A stretch of 64,000 nt of DNA, from assembly GCA_008711295.1 (NCBI GenBank), contig VUYV01000118.1, forward strand, positions 2,494,639-2,558,638. Reading direction: 5' to 3'. The stretch is from Anarhynchus alexandrinus. Taxonomy: Eukaryota; Chordata; Aves; Charadriiformes; Charadriidae. A model generated the notes under the pieces. The model saw nothing but the letters and a program-made list of their open reading frames with translations. It searched no databases and was not told the DNA's origin. A program made the position numbers and the translations under genes. Positions 12,571-25,250 of the stretch are shown in pieces; position 1 is the first letter of the stretch; every line of letters starts with the position of its first letter.

Positions 12571-12610
12571 GGGCTGTTTTTATGGAGCTGTTTTAGTAAC
12601 TTCGTCCTGA
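12401..12610 (+). CDS. Possible first coding exon or uORF in the CpG island, product unknown
   Basis: The ATG at 12401 has a strong start context (G at -3 and +4) and opens a 69-codon frame beginning MAAPGAGPGG, rich in Arg, Gly, Pro and Ala, and ending at 12610. A MAA- start directly downstream of CCAAT, ETS and YY1 sites is common for housekeeping first exons. However, the residues after about 35 (CGYYSGCCLCAKL) look like read-through of an intron or untranslated sequence. No consensus splice donor clearly defines an exon end. I do not recognise the protein. It may equally be untranslated leader. Confidence 0.25.
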   Translation: MAAPGAGPGGRRTGRKALPREKPAERRTAGRRTGAVALCGYYSGCCLCAKLRAPHLRGCFYGAVLVTSS

Positions 12611-12619
12611 AGCAGTCCT

Positions 12620-14202
12620 TCAAAGCAACCTGCTCTTTCTCCCGGGGAACAAAACCATGTCATGTCTTGTCTTTAAATATCTGACCAAGTGCTTTAGAGG
12701 GCCACGTCCGCAGAAGCTATTCCTCTGGCTATTTTTTTTATTTATTTTCTCCTGTGTATTCATTTCTATTTTTAAGAACCCTGTATTTACCTGCAGGACA
12801 GTCTAGACAGCTAATGAAATAGTGGATTTTTACAACAATCTAAACAAAAAGAACATCAGAAACAGGTATAAATTTCAATAAGGATTGGAAGGTCAATGTC
12901 TGTGTTCTGAGCTTGCCATAGGCAAGGTATCCCTTGGTGCATTACTATCATTCCTAAAAATCCCCAAAGGAGTCACCTCATTGTTCTAAGAACTATACAG
13001 GAACAGCAGGTCAAATTTATAAAATGTGTTTAAAAGATGCAGATAAGATCCCAAAGGGATTTTTCCAGACAGTTCATAAAACCAGGTTGTGAGTCACCAC
13101 TGGAAGCTAATGGGAGTAAGGCCTGGAACTTATCTAGGTGCTTTTAATAAATCCTACTCTTTCCGTATCGACATGATTAAATGCATAATACGCTTTTTTA
13201 AAATCTGGCCCAGTGTTTGTACAGTGCCAAGAGCAGCAATCTGAGCACTAAAATACTCCATACTTCTGGAGAATAGTGCCTACTCTGGAGAATCTAAAAT
13301 GTTAATGAGCCAGGTAGTGTGCAGTCAGACTCGGAGACAGAAATGAAGCTTCTTCCTCAGTGTCTCACAGCAGGCTTTTAGTCTTTTATTTTATGTTGGT
13401 GCTTATGTTTAGACCCTAAATTTCAGAAGTTGCCTCTGAACTGCCAAGGACAGATTTGCATTCTTTGTGTTCCCTGAGGGAAATTTCTTGTCAAATGTCC
13501 TGTCAAAAAAGACGGGCATGACTTTCACCCTCGCCACCCAAGATATGAGAAAGTGACCGAGGGATCATCTGGAAACCTCAGTTCTTACATCTTCTCACAG
13601 AGAAGAGAGATACAGAGAATAAATTTCCCCACTGCCGTTACCTGTTTCTTTTCTTGCTCATTGCTGACGCTCATCAGTCACCTTGTTACCCATCACTTTT
13701 TCCAGACCCGCACAGGGTGTTGTCGTGTGGTCCTTCCTCCCGAGTTACTGCTGCATGTTGTTTCTGGAGAGCGCTGTACTACTGCTTGGCGTGGGTTCTG
13801 GCGAGTGACTCGGAGGTGGTGGCAGGCGAGAGTGAACCGTGCCCAGCACTTTCCCATGAAGGCCTGGCTTCCCCACAGAGGAAAATCGGGTAAGCCTAGT
13901 GAAGCATGTCTTCCAGTCTATCGGGAAGAAAATAAAAAGTGATTCAGCTTATTTTTGTTTCATCCAGCTGTCTTACAACTACCATTCCCAGTAAAGGGGA
14001 GCTGTTGTGTTTTCATTTGAAACATGTCCTTCGCTTATAGCAGTGATTTTCTTTGAATGTTAATTGTTTATTTACAATTCCCTTCTATGTATGTGGCTGA
14101 ATAAAAAGCCCTTTTCTTTTGAGGCATCCTGTTAACTGCATGAGGAACAGGGGAAGCTCAGTAACTGCTAAAGTCTGAATAAAACACATTCAATGATAAT
14201 AA
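12620..14202. other. Non-coding stretch downstream of the CpG island
   Basis: If the island promoter fires toward +, this would be first intron. No exon, repeat or RNA gene is recognised. The 129-codon frame at 13553-13942 resembles nothing known and looks random. Confidence 0.5.
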
Positions 14203-14370
14203 AATCATAGAGTTTTGGAGCCAGAAGGAAACTAAATAGATCATGCAGTTGGACTTCCTGCACTGAGTCAGGATGAGCTACACCTGGACTTGGATGTTTG
14301 CCTGACCTGTTCCTAAATGTTTTTAACATCTCCAGGTAGCTTCCACAACCTTGTTAGATGGGCCCTTTTA
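14203..14370 (-). mobile_element. Old, diverged CR1-like LINE 3' fragment
   Basis: Read on the minus strand this is a CR1 3' region. On the plus strand it begins AATCATAGAGTTTTGGAGCC and carries the diagnostic order 'catagag-ttggag-cca-gaagga', then a decayed 'acatctccaggtagcttccacaacctt' equivalent. Divergence is far higher than in the CR1s at the window ends, so it belongs to an older subfamily or insertion. No coding capacity remains. Confidence 0.72.
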
Positions 14371-15822
14371 ATCTTTCACCTGTATGACAGCTAGAAGCTG
14401 TTGACTAACTTGGCAAAATTAAGCATGGAGGAAACTTAAATTGCTCTGAAATGCCTTCCTTAACTTAAATAGCTCAGAACTTGAAGGGCATTGTAAGAAA
14501 TAGGAAGAAATTTGGGGTGTTGGTTCTTCTGAGATGTTTTCTGTTTTTATTTGGGAACTTTAAACTGAGAACTTTAATGGTGGAACATGAAAAAAAGAGA
14601 ACTCCGTAAGCTAGTAGGTTTACCTAATTTTCCGTGTCTTATCTTGCTGTATTGGAAATGTACTAATTTATTCCTTGTGGCCTGCAAAAATACAGTTTTT
14701 AGTATACTGGCTCTTTTAAGAGCTTGGCTTTTGTGTCACTCCACCATATCAGATGAGGAACAGCCACAGCCCACCCCTTTTCATACTATGCCTCCAGGTG
14801 TTGGTACGAGGTGCAAAGAGCAACCCAACAAACTGATGGCTCTTTCAGATTAATGCAGGAGAAGTCGTCTTACACAAAACAGAAATATGGGGGACTTGGA
14901 AACAGAATGGGAAATTCTGAGAAAGCAAAGCAGGGAAATACACTAGACAGATTTTAGGGCTATTGCAGACATTAGCTCACTTTCCATATTTCAGAGAAGC
15001 CATTCAAGGTGGTTGAACGCATGGGAAGAAGATGTTGAGATCGGCTGTTCTACAGGAACTTGGTGAAACCCTTGTTGAAGTTGATTTAGAAACTTCTGTT
15101 ATTCAACCTATTTCCCAAAAATCTGTCACGAGATTATGCCTGGTGGGCAGTTATGAAGTATTGACTTTATACCTACTCATTGAAACAGTCTATGCATATT
15201 TTTGCATGCATACGTGTACACAAATGCACTCAGAATACTTTTGTGCCAGGCAAAATAAGAATTGCATGTCAGTAATATTTTTAGAATGTTCTTCACATAT
15301 CTTCACACCTGCCTGGGAAAATCTCTTATCTCTGCATGATAATAGTTGATGTATTGGAAGTCAAAGATAAACAGGTTTCTAACAAAAACTGCTAGATGTT
15401 ACCATGAAGGAGATTAAACTGCTGTCTCATGCCAAATGTGTTACACATATTTGTTTCTAGAATGACTCTATATCTGTTATTACACCTGTTTTTATATTTG
15501 GTGGAGGTTTTTTAGCAACTATTGATACTGGCTTTACATTGAAACACTACAGTGATCTCAATGTTTAGTACAATTCCTAAAGAAATGCCACATTTTTCAG
15601 CATGGCTCTCCAAATAAGCCAACTTTTTGTAAGAAACAATTATTCAAATTTTCTGTTTCATCCAAATTGCTCAGGGTTTTGTGGCAAAATGATGTGAAAA
15701 ACAGTAGTTTATGGTGATGAATTCCTATAAAACTTCCCTATCTTTTTTAAATTCCCTTATCAAACAGTCAGTGAAAAAATGTCAAGAAAAGGAAAAGTAG
15801 AGCTTTTTTGTCATATATTCTC
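14371..15822. other. Non-coding stretch, nothing recognised
   Basis: AT-rich sequence with short random frames (105 codons at most, at 15032-15349). No repeat or gene is seen. Confidence 0.6.
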
Positions 15823-15842
15823 GGGCGGGGGGGTGGGGTGGG
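15823..15842 (+). other. Strong G-quadruplex motif
   Basis: Four G runs of 3, 7, 4 and 3 are separated by single bases (C, T, T), the tightest loop class for a parallel quadruplex. It is followed by more G runs (GGAGG, GGGGGG) to about 15862. It is isolated in otherwise AT-rich DNA and not in a CpG island. Confidence 0.85.
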
Positions 15843-15862
15843 AGGATGGTGTCAGGGGGGAT

Positions 15863-18800
15863 GGAGAATAACAACCAGATTTAGTTGGGATGATTTTGAA
15901 GTGTCTTTTTTGGTATATTGAACAGTAACCAGTATGTTGGTTCTATACTACATTTCTGGACTACGCTTCTGGAGGATAACTGAGGATCAGGAAGGAAGTG
16001 GGGACATCACGAAAACACTTGAGCAATAGCATGTGATAAAATCCTGGATGACAAGATTTTTTCTTACAGATTTCAGAAGGTAGATACAGAGGAAGAAAAA
16101 AATCAAAAGGCCCATAATCAAGTCTTACCTGAGCTGAACATTTTTCACTATCAGATGAAAGTTATTGCATCAAATTTGATTGAAACTCAGTCGATATGCC
16201 ATAAGTGGCTAGAAGAGGAAATCCCAGTTTATATGACTCAACATTTTTGTGCAAATATTAACTTTGGCTGATACACATTTCTCCTTGTATCTCTTTTCCA
16301 GATCTGAGCAGAATTATACCATGTCTCAGAGTTAGCTTGGCTATATTCAGCTGTAGCCTTTGGTTATTTGAATAGCTTCCATTTTTAACTGTTTCATCTA
16401 TTTATTGTTTCTGAAAGATAAAGAAAATATAATTTTCCCCATGATTTTGCTTCCTGTGGTGCAGTATTAAATTCTGCACCATTGAAAAACTTAGATTTAA
16501 TGTTGGCAGAAAGCACAATGCTGAGGGTTTACTTTGCTGTGCTAAAACCAGTGGAAAATCCTAGAAGCTGGCAATCACTGCTTCCCGGGATCTACTTGTG
16601 CTTTTAGCCCCCACATTGTCACTGGCTTATTTTGTCAATAGGGCTCCTTGGAACAAGAAACATTGGTGGGCACTGGAGTTAACCTTTCATTTTGAAAAAT
16701 GTTCATATCCTCTGTCAAAACACTCTTCGAGGTTGCTACCACCAACCAGATTGTTGTTTCTGTTCAAAATGAATGACAGGTGATGAGGAGAGAGCAAATT
16801 AATGAACAGATGTCCGGTATATTGCGTGTGCTTGGATTCCTGGTCATACAAACCAGATGGTTAACACCTGCAATAGAGGAACAGAGGAATGCAGAGTTTG
16901 AATCTAGAACCCCAGGTCTCTATGGGCATATCTAACTATGAGCAGTCTGGGGGGAAAAAACAGTACTGAAGTTAGTGAGCCATGGCTGTTAAGCATGGTT
17001 AATGCATTTGGGCTTCCTGAAAACAGTCTGGAATTGAAATCAGTCACTTTTTAGTTTTTTTAAAGTATCTTTTTTGGTCTGTGGGTGTTAAAGTGCAGAT
17101 GCAGGGTGATAAAGGAAACTATCTTCCCAGGACATACCAGCCGCGGGGACACCGTTCCACTGACATTCCACATGCCACTGTTGGACCTGCATCGTTGTGC
17201 AGTTCCAGACAGAAAAGCAAAATTAAGTTTTCCAGTTGAAACTCCAAGCGGTATTTTAGGGAGGCTGAATATAAATAGCCAAGATTGGACTTGGACAGTA
17301 TACCAGGGCTAACACCCATACTCTTGCAAAATGTGCCCTGGGATCTTGAATGACCACAAGTGGTCAGAACCTTGGTTTTGGCATCCTATATTGACATATT
17401 TTCTTCACGACATCAACAGTCATCTCCCCTGTGGTCCCATCTTCCGCTCAGTGGCAATAGCAGCCCTGCAGACTGACAGCTGTGACTTGGGGAAGCTCTA
17501 AATAGCCAACATTTTTTTCACCTATTCTGTAATTCTTTTTACAAATGGATTAAATAAACTGCCAACCAGATAAGGAACAATTGCTCCAAGCCAGTATGGA
17601 AAGGAACTGGGAAAGGTTCCATGAGCAGAATTAACTGAGCAATGCAGAATTTCCAGGCCATCATCTGGTAGCTCTGTCTTGTTTTGCTAGTTTGCTTAAC
17701 ATTGTCAAGTTTTGTTTTGTTTAATTTTGGGTCCTTATATCGTCTTAATTTTTGACTTCTGGGCTGTTGCAGCCTTCCTAGTTACCAAGTCCCTTTGCGC
17801 TTGCCTTATCTAGGTTTCCTAATTTCCACTATTAGGTGATGTCTGACACCTTTTTTTGCTCAAATCTGGCAGTCTGGACACACAGTGAGTCACTTACTCT
17901 CCCCCACATCTTCCTACCTCCCCGCATCCCCATGCTGAGGATGTGACTGTTTGCATGCGAGATATGCAACAAGCCATGCAGAGAATTTCAGGAGATGGGT
18001 GACATTAGTTCTTCACTGTTATAGTACAAGCAGCAAACCCCTCTGAGAGGGTAGTCTAATAAAAATGCCCCTGGATTTTGAACTGAATTCTAAAATTCAT
18101 TTCATAAGCACTCAGAGCCATAATGATGTACAAGAGGACAGCTTTCACTTGTAACTAAAATCTGCAGTATTCAATCCAACCAACAAAGGAAAAATGAAAT
18201 TATAATGCATGTATGTTTTTTTTTCCCCAGATTCTTTATTGATATTTCTAACCAATCCCAGCAGTTAGATTCTGGCTTGAGATCAACTGGCACAGTGACA
18301 GTGAATTCATAAGGCTATTGAAAACTTTCATCAGTTTATATTAGTCCATTGAAATGAAGGGTACAGCTGCATATAGATGAGTGGTTAAGATAAAACTCTC
18401 ATTGATAAAAGGTAATTCTTCAGGAGGGAGTGAAGTCTGATGATGTAGCTTTGGACATAGAAAATACGCAGGAGATATTTTCAAATTGGTGGAAGAGCGA
18501 TTCTGTGTTGGAAGGGCGGGTTTGTAGCAAAAACATGCGGTCTAGAATGCATGTCACTGTCTCCGGAACAAGAGGATAACTCCAAATAATCAATAGGCAA
18601 AAAGCTAGGACAAGAGGGAGGACATAAATTCTGTGAATTCATCCTTATTTATCTGCTCAGATATGATTACCGATGATTGTTTTCTCAGCCCTGAGGCGCT
18701 GGACATGGTGCCATGCTCAACTTACTCTTCACTTTCTGGTCTCCAACATGACCAAAAAGCTCAGTGGTCTGCACTGAGCAACTGCTTGGTCCTAGGTGCC

Positions 18801-18959
18801 AGAGTAATGCCTTGTGTTGCTCAACAGTAGCTTTGATATACCACGAGCTGATCCCATCCCCAGCCTTGGTTTTGTAATTGCATTCCAATGGGTATCTCTA
18901 ATTCCCCCGGAGTGGAGAGAACAATCCACTGAAGTCAGTTGCCGCTTCCTTTGCATTGT
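15863..18959. other. Non-coding stretch, nothing recognised
   Basis: No gene, clear repeat or RNA is seen. Frames are 75 codons or shorter. Confidence 0.6.
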
Positions 18960-19100
18960 AACTACTGGCTAATGACCAGTGTTTACTGACTTCCAGTGAG
19001 TCATTTGCAAGTGTGATGCTTGGCTAAAAAAAAATGTTTCCAAGAACCCTATCATCATTAATCATTAATTCACGCATTGGTATTCTGCTGCTAGATATGA
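18960..19100. other. Homeodomain-site cluster, candidate enhancer core
   Basis: At 19051-19072 the bases run ATCATCATTAATCATTAATT plus CA, giving overlapping ATTA/TAAT cores repeated at a short period. It is preceded by AGTGAGTCAT (AP-1-like) around 18990-19010. No coding frame. Low-confidence enhancer call. Confidence 0.27.
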
Positions 19101-19809
19101 TTACCCACGGTTCGAATTGAGATGGTAATAAGGCATGTACCTCAGGCTGGACTAGAATAGCATGTGGTAGATAGAAGATCTAGGTTGCCCCCATTCACAT
19201 CCCTGCCAAGTGATCCAAGTTGTTCAACAATGGCAGAATTTGGCATGTTTCCCTGCCCCAAGGAGTTTGCAGTTTGAAGAAGTGCTTTTTTATTCATACT
19301 GCTTTTATAGCTGTTCCCATGTCAGTCAGTGGGATGAATTCCCATCTTACTTTTATTGAAATGTAAATGAAGTTTGTCAGGACTTTACCTAACCTGCGTG
19401 AGTAAAGTTTCATTTAATAGAACACGCCAGGTCACTGAGATGTGATCAAGGCTCTGTTCTTCCATCTTTCACCCTAGGAGAATGCTGAAATTATAGTTTG
19501 GGGGTTTGAGTGAGGAGGAAAAGAGGAGTATGAGGGAGGTTGGCAAATGCCAGCACTAAGATCATAAGGCACAATGCCAGAGTAGAGACCAGTGCTGGGC
19601 CACTGGGTGGAGGAAGGCAGTTTGAAGTGGCTGACAGGCAGTGTTGGTAGCACGGTTGGCGATAGGATAGGATTGAAACTATAGCTGCGCATATGACTGA
19701 GAAAAAATCTTCCTCGCACACCAGCTGCTGTGAGTACTTGCTGGTGGATTTATGTGGGATTTGAAGAAGCACTTAGTCTGTGAATAACAACTACCAGGTT
19801 CCTCAATGA
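19101..19809. other. Non-coding stretch, nothing recognised
   Basis: Two overlapping minus-strand frames (19474-19772, 81-93 codons) are chance-length and resemble nothing known. Confidence 0.55.
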
Positions 19810-20360
19810 AACTTGCAAAGTGGACAATTAAATTATGATCAGTTTATTGCGGGAAAGACAATTAGCAGGAATGACTTGATGGATGGCTTGCTGCTTTACT
19901 TGAGAGCCCCAGAGACTCTGCGTTCTGAAGTCCCTCTTAACACTTCCCACTTGGCTGTTAGACCAGAAGTAAAAATTGTTAATGCATTAAAATGCACTTG
20001 GCCTCCGTGTATTTTCCCATGCAATTTCCATTTTATTTATTAAGCAGAAAGAGTAATACTATCAATATTTATAATTTCAGCCTCTTAAAACATTTTCACT
20101 CCGATATCAAGGGCAATAAGCATCTTCCGGAGCAAGAGAAAGAGCAAGAGAGTGATGGGAGTCTTTAGTTCCCATAAATTTAGTTCTTATAAAGTCTGGA
20201 CACCCTGGGCGGATGCCTTGGCTCAAAAATGACCTCCTGGCTCCTCCTTTACATCTTGGTTTTTAATTGGAGCCAGGAGAAGGATCCCAGCATTTGCCAG
20301 GTGAATGCGAGCTGTACCCTGGCAGGATGCCTGCAGACCCATTACTGTTTTGTAGATTAA
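19810..20360. other. Candidate conserved non-coding element with hairpin
   Basis: Repeat-free sequence with balanced composition and AATTAAATTATGATCAG near its start. It includes a perfect 11-bp inverted repeat: CTCCTGGCTCC at 20234-20244 pairs with GGAGCCAGGAG at 20269-20279 across a 24-base loop. No protein frame is recognised. The texture is like that of constrained regulatory DNA, but this is unproven. Confidence 0.3.
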
Positions 20361-20639
20361 AATAAGGACAGCAGAAGGGGTGGAGGGGAGCTAAAGGGAG
20401 GGAAGGAGAAGAGAGAAAGAGAATCGCAAAACACTGTGTTCTAATTCAGGTGAAAAAGTTGATCTCAATGTCTATACAGACAGTCTGCCACGTATAGGGT
20501 GGAGGGGGGAAAAAGTTATTTTTATATATGTGTTATATTCTCTAATTATCCCTGTGTGCCAGCCTCTGGGAACAATTGAAAATCGCTGCCAAAGTCTGTG
20601 CCTGCTCAGACATCATTCTCATGGGGAGGCTCTGGGAAT

Positions 20640-20860
20640 GGCTTGGCTGCCGTGGGATCAGCCAACCCCTTCCAGCTCGGGCTCATTGGAGCAGCCGTTC
20701 GTAGCCGCGGAGTGTGGGCTCGTGGCTAGCGGGGAGGGCGGAGGGGCGGGCGGCAGGTTCTGTGTGTTCTGTTTGCGAGGTTGTGACTGAACCACTGCAG
20801 CTTTGGCCCCGACACTTGATCTCAGGCTCAGTTTCCTTGGCCTCAAACGGGGGAGGACGC
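20640..20860. promoter_or_regulatory. Small GC-rich, CpG-enriched patch with Sp1 and G4 motifs
   Basis: A local GC peak contains a consensus Sp1 box GGGGCGGG (20743-20750), an inverted CCAAT (CATTGG near 20685) and about a dozen CpGs within 100 bases. G runs at 20731-20750 fit a G-quadruplex with loops of 1, 4 and 1. It could be a minor promoter or enhancer. It is smaller than the 12.2-kb island, and no exon is recognisable next to it. Confidence 0.42.
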
Positions 20861-23800
20861 TGATAAGAATATTTACTCAGTTACAAGGAGCTTGTGAATT
20901 GAGCGATTTCAGGTCCTGGGTTACCAAGCAGTAACAAACAGATGCTGTTACCCTATTTTTTACTGTGTGGTCCATCCTAGTTTTGAATGAACCACTGTTG
21001 GGGTTTTTTTTGAGGAGTTTTAAATGTAGTGGACTTCACAATGAGACCCAAATTTCCTCTTATATTAGGCAATGAATTTCTGTTACTAAGTCTCTTGATT
21101 CTCAGGTTTACTTGGGCATGATGGGGAAGACTGCTTGTTCACTCTAATGGCAAAAGCAGCCTTACAACAAGTCTACCTGAAAGACTCTAACTGCTTATTT
21201 AATGTTACCACACGCACTGAATAGGTCTGCTGGGCAATTTTCCATCAGAATAATTTTCTGATAGAAAATAGCTCTTTGCAAAATCAAAATTTCTTCTGGC
21301 GAATACTACAGTTTTGCCAAAAAAATTCAGTTCACCAGTGGGGAAATCAAAATGACAGCTTTCTGGCTGCCCACCTTGAAGACTCACAATATTTTTTTTG
21401 CTCTCTATTGAAGACAAAAACTGAAATCAAATAAATCTTTAAAATTTCAAACCAAAAAGATTTATTAGGGCTTGGAAATCTCTCCACACAAATAAATTTA
21501 TATTAGGTTTTTTGTTGCCATTTAATTGTTCGGTTTTTGTCCCTGTCAGAATAATTTCCGTCATTATTTTATAATGGAGGTGGCTTTTTTCTGGGAAGGG
21601 AATTCCATTTTCAGCCAGCTTCTGTACTGAGGAATTGAAACTAACAGGGAAGACAAGATAAGAAACAGAGAGAGTGGGGTAGGAGTCAGAGGATATGCTC
21701 GGCCTGGAAAAAATTAGTTTACCTATATGACAAAAATGATCTTTTGGCTAAGACAGAACCATTTTCCCATGAAACTGAGTTGGTTTCTAATTGATTACAT
21801 GCAAAGGCAACTCAAATGTCTGAAAATCAATGCTTGTACTTTTTTATACTTTCTATTATTGAAAAGATCCCAATTTCAAACTAAAAATTTTTAAGCTGCT
21901 ATGTTTCCCATTGCCACGCTAATCAATTACCTTGAATTCTATCCTGGCATGAATATCTGCGTTCAGAACCTCAGAAGAATTTAGGTGCTTAATAACCATT
22001 AAGAAATACTAAACTAGAATGCCGTTACATGTCCTGAAGTGGCTTAAGCACTTAAAGCCCCCGGGAGGGGGACCGTGCTTATTATCCTTCTTTTGGTCCC
22101 ATCATTATTTGAGTTATATGATCTCCTCCTAAAATACAGCAAATTTCACTTGGATGTCCAATATATTCTATGATTTTATGAAGGGCTATATCCAGTGTCT
22201 TATGAGAATTATGCGGTCATAAAATCCATCCAAAGTTACCGAACAGATTTATCTATATTCAGATATTTATGAAGCTTATTGGAGAAACACTAACTCTCTC
22301 AGGGCTGCCTTGAATTTATTTGACATTGTTTATGCTGGGTAAACTCCTTGGAGACAAGGAGCAAATTCCTCTGAGATCTTGTGGTCGGATCAATTTGTAG
22401 AGCTGTTTCCATGTTTTCTGATGCAATCGAGTGTAACAATGTTGTATCCCAGTAAACATGGAAATGGAGCAAGGAAAACATTTCTCAATCGACTTCCTAA
22501 AAATACTGCTCTGGGTGGGGAGGGGCTCAAGTTTTATTCCAGGAGCTCATTCAAGCCCTCATCAGTTTCCACAATGTCTCAGATTTTACTTAGTCTTACA
22601 TTTCATGTACTTATAGATTGGGAAACAGAGTGCTACATGGGCCAAATGCCCACGAGCGTGACGTGCAATAACCATTATGCGTTCAAATGTACATATTCAC
22701 GGGTGGAGAGTTGCCAAGCATGGCTGGAAGCAAATTCAATATTTGGCAAAGTGGGCAGATCATCAAGGGTGATCCTGGGAGGGGCTATCTTGAATTGCCT
22801 TTTCTGGCTTTGCATTTTAATATCCTAATGCTTCCTTCTGTAGGATGGGGGGAAAAAAAGTTTATGTGTATTGTGTTAATTTGGTATTCTGTGATTTGTT
22901 TTGTCTGGGTTTTTGCTTTGTTTTAATTATCTTCCTTCTCCTCCTTGCCTGGTGACTAGTGTTGAGCTTTCAGATGGAACCTGATGAAAATATAAGTTCT
23001 TATTGAGTTCCTGGAGATGAAGGAGAGAATAAGCCAGGGTACCAAATTGAGCAGTGTCCAGTCGAGGAGCAGCAGTTAGATGAGGGTTGTAAAACTCATT
23101 CATACTGCTCCTATGCCTGTGTCCGTCCTGTTGTAAGACACCGTATTTAAAGATTACCCTATTTAGGACCCTATTTTTCAAAAAGTTATTCATACAGTGA
23201 CATTCAGAGAGGGAGACAGGCATGTATATTCCCTCATTACTTACACTGTTATCGCAAGAGCACAGTGCACTCGTGGGTTAGCTGTTTGCACAGGGCCTGG
23301 AGCCTTGCGGGAAAAAATACCTGCTCTCAGTGAGCATCTGTAAGAACTGCGTACGCACAGGAGGCAGACAGGGCCTGGAGCAGTTTGTATGCGAATGCAT
23401 CCGTGCTTTTTACACCCACAACTTCCAGAATTCAAGTCCTAGATATTTGGCATGCCTTTATCTTTCCTCTCCACCATCCAAATATGAAAAAGGCACTATT
23501 AAAATGCTCTAAAATGACTGCTTATAATAATCAGTGCTGTGTGCCTTTTATATCTGTATTGAATTTTGTCTTTTGTGCATACACCCCATGTGGCTTCAGG
23601 GACTATTTTGTTCCAGAAATTGTTGCAGTGGGACATGGTGAAGAATTGTCCATGTTAGTGGAAACTGGATCAGTTCAATGTATAGCAGGAAGGGGCATAG
23701 CCACGTTAGGTGGAAGGTGTGTAACCATGTCTGCAGTGGAGTTGTGCCTCAGCTTGCCCTTCAGCAGACACCTCGCCATGTAAAAGCGGATCCAGGCACT

Positions 23801-25250
23801 ACACAGGACCTCCCACCCTGTTCAGAGCTTAGTCCCGAGTCTCAGCCCACAGCGCCGTGCTCTTGGCCTCACCAGATTTCAATACAGCGGTTGCATCTGT
23901 TTTCTGATTCCAGTGCTTTTGTTCCTGTTTTCAGGACACTTGAAAGAGAGCGTCTCCCAATGGCGAAGATAAGAGCCCACGTCCCGCATCCTGTGGCTGT
24001 GCATTCTCAGCCACAAGAGTCACTGCAGCCCCTTTCCGGAGGGAAGCGATTCGGACAATGACATCTCAGACTGATGCAGCTAATCCAGCTTCACCCAGGG
24101 TAATTATGTGAAGTGACATTCAAATCTGAGTGGTTTTTCTAGACGCAGAGATTATTACATTATGAAGAAAGTACACTAGCTACTTTCCTCCCCACATGTC
24201 TCTAGTACGGTTTAAAAATAGCCCTAAGCAGTTGAAAATGTGCCTTAATCTTTTGACAGGGAAGCGGATGAGGTCACAAGACTGGGAAAGGACTTGTTTG
24301 CTGTCGGGAGGATGGTGAACTTGACACATCCAACAAAGCTGAGTGCTGCTGTGGGTGAAGAAAGGTAGGGAAATGGGGCCCAACATGCCCTTTTTTTCCG
24401 TGGTTTTTGTATACATCTTTGGTGCATGTGAAATGCTGTGGGTTAAAAACCCTTTTGATTTATAGAGGCAGGATGTGACAGGATCAGCTGTTCTATTTTC
24501 AGTATAGTAAACTGCGAATATCCTGTAAAGAAAAAGACAAACTAGTATATTCAAGCACAAAAGGCAATATAGACCCGTCCAGGGTACAGCTCTGCTCTAT
24601 CCACTGTGACAGCTCACTGTCTGCATTAAGAAATTTGGGATTTCCCCTTCCATATGGTGAACCTGCTCCAGATCAAGTTCATTCTCTTTGGTTTTGGAAA
24701 ATGCGTTTTCTTTGTTGGCATTTGACAGTATCTCAGATCTTGGCCCTCCCTTGTTGCTGGAGAAATGCTAAGGGTGTGTAGCCAGGATTGTAAGCTTGTA
24801 AGTGCAGGGAAGTTAAACGTGAAGAAGTCCGGCTTCATGAAACAGGCTCCATCTAGGCTGTTGGTTCTCGTAAGAGTTAATGAAAAAGTGTTCAGTATCC
24901 TTCTGCCACCCCAACAGAGATTGCGTGGGATAAGTATTCTCTGAATTCTCATTTCCTGCTCGTACAAAACGGACCCAGGCTATCGCAGTCATTCATGCGT
25001 GAAACACTTTTCTACAAATGTGTAGCCCAATAGGGGCAGTTCTACTAGAAGTCTGTTATTTGCATAATTGGGTGCTAACAAAAATAAAGCTAACAAATTG
25101 CTGATAATTGCAAAATGTCAACTATATTGGGATAGGTCAGAGGTGAAATATAAGGGTGAAGTCTCCAGGTGTGTTGAGGTCAAAAGCAACTTGTTATTGA
25201 GGGGAAACTTGTTAGGGGTAATAGCTATCAGAAGAAACTCAACTGAATAA
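20861..25250. other. Non-coding stretch, nothing recognised
   Basis: About 4.4 kb without recognisable exons or repeats. The longest frame (22379-22828, 149 codons) has no known domain and is within the length expected by chance for this much sequence. Confidence 0.6.
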
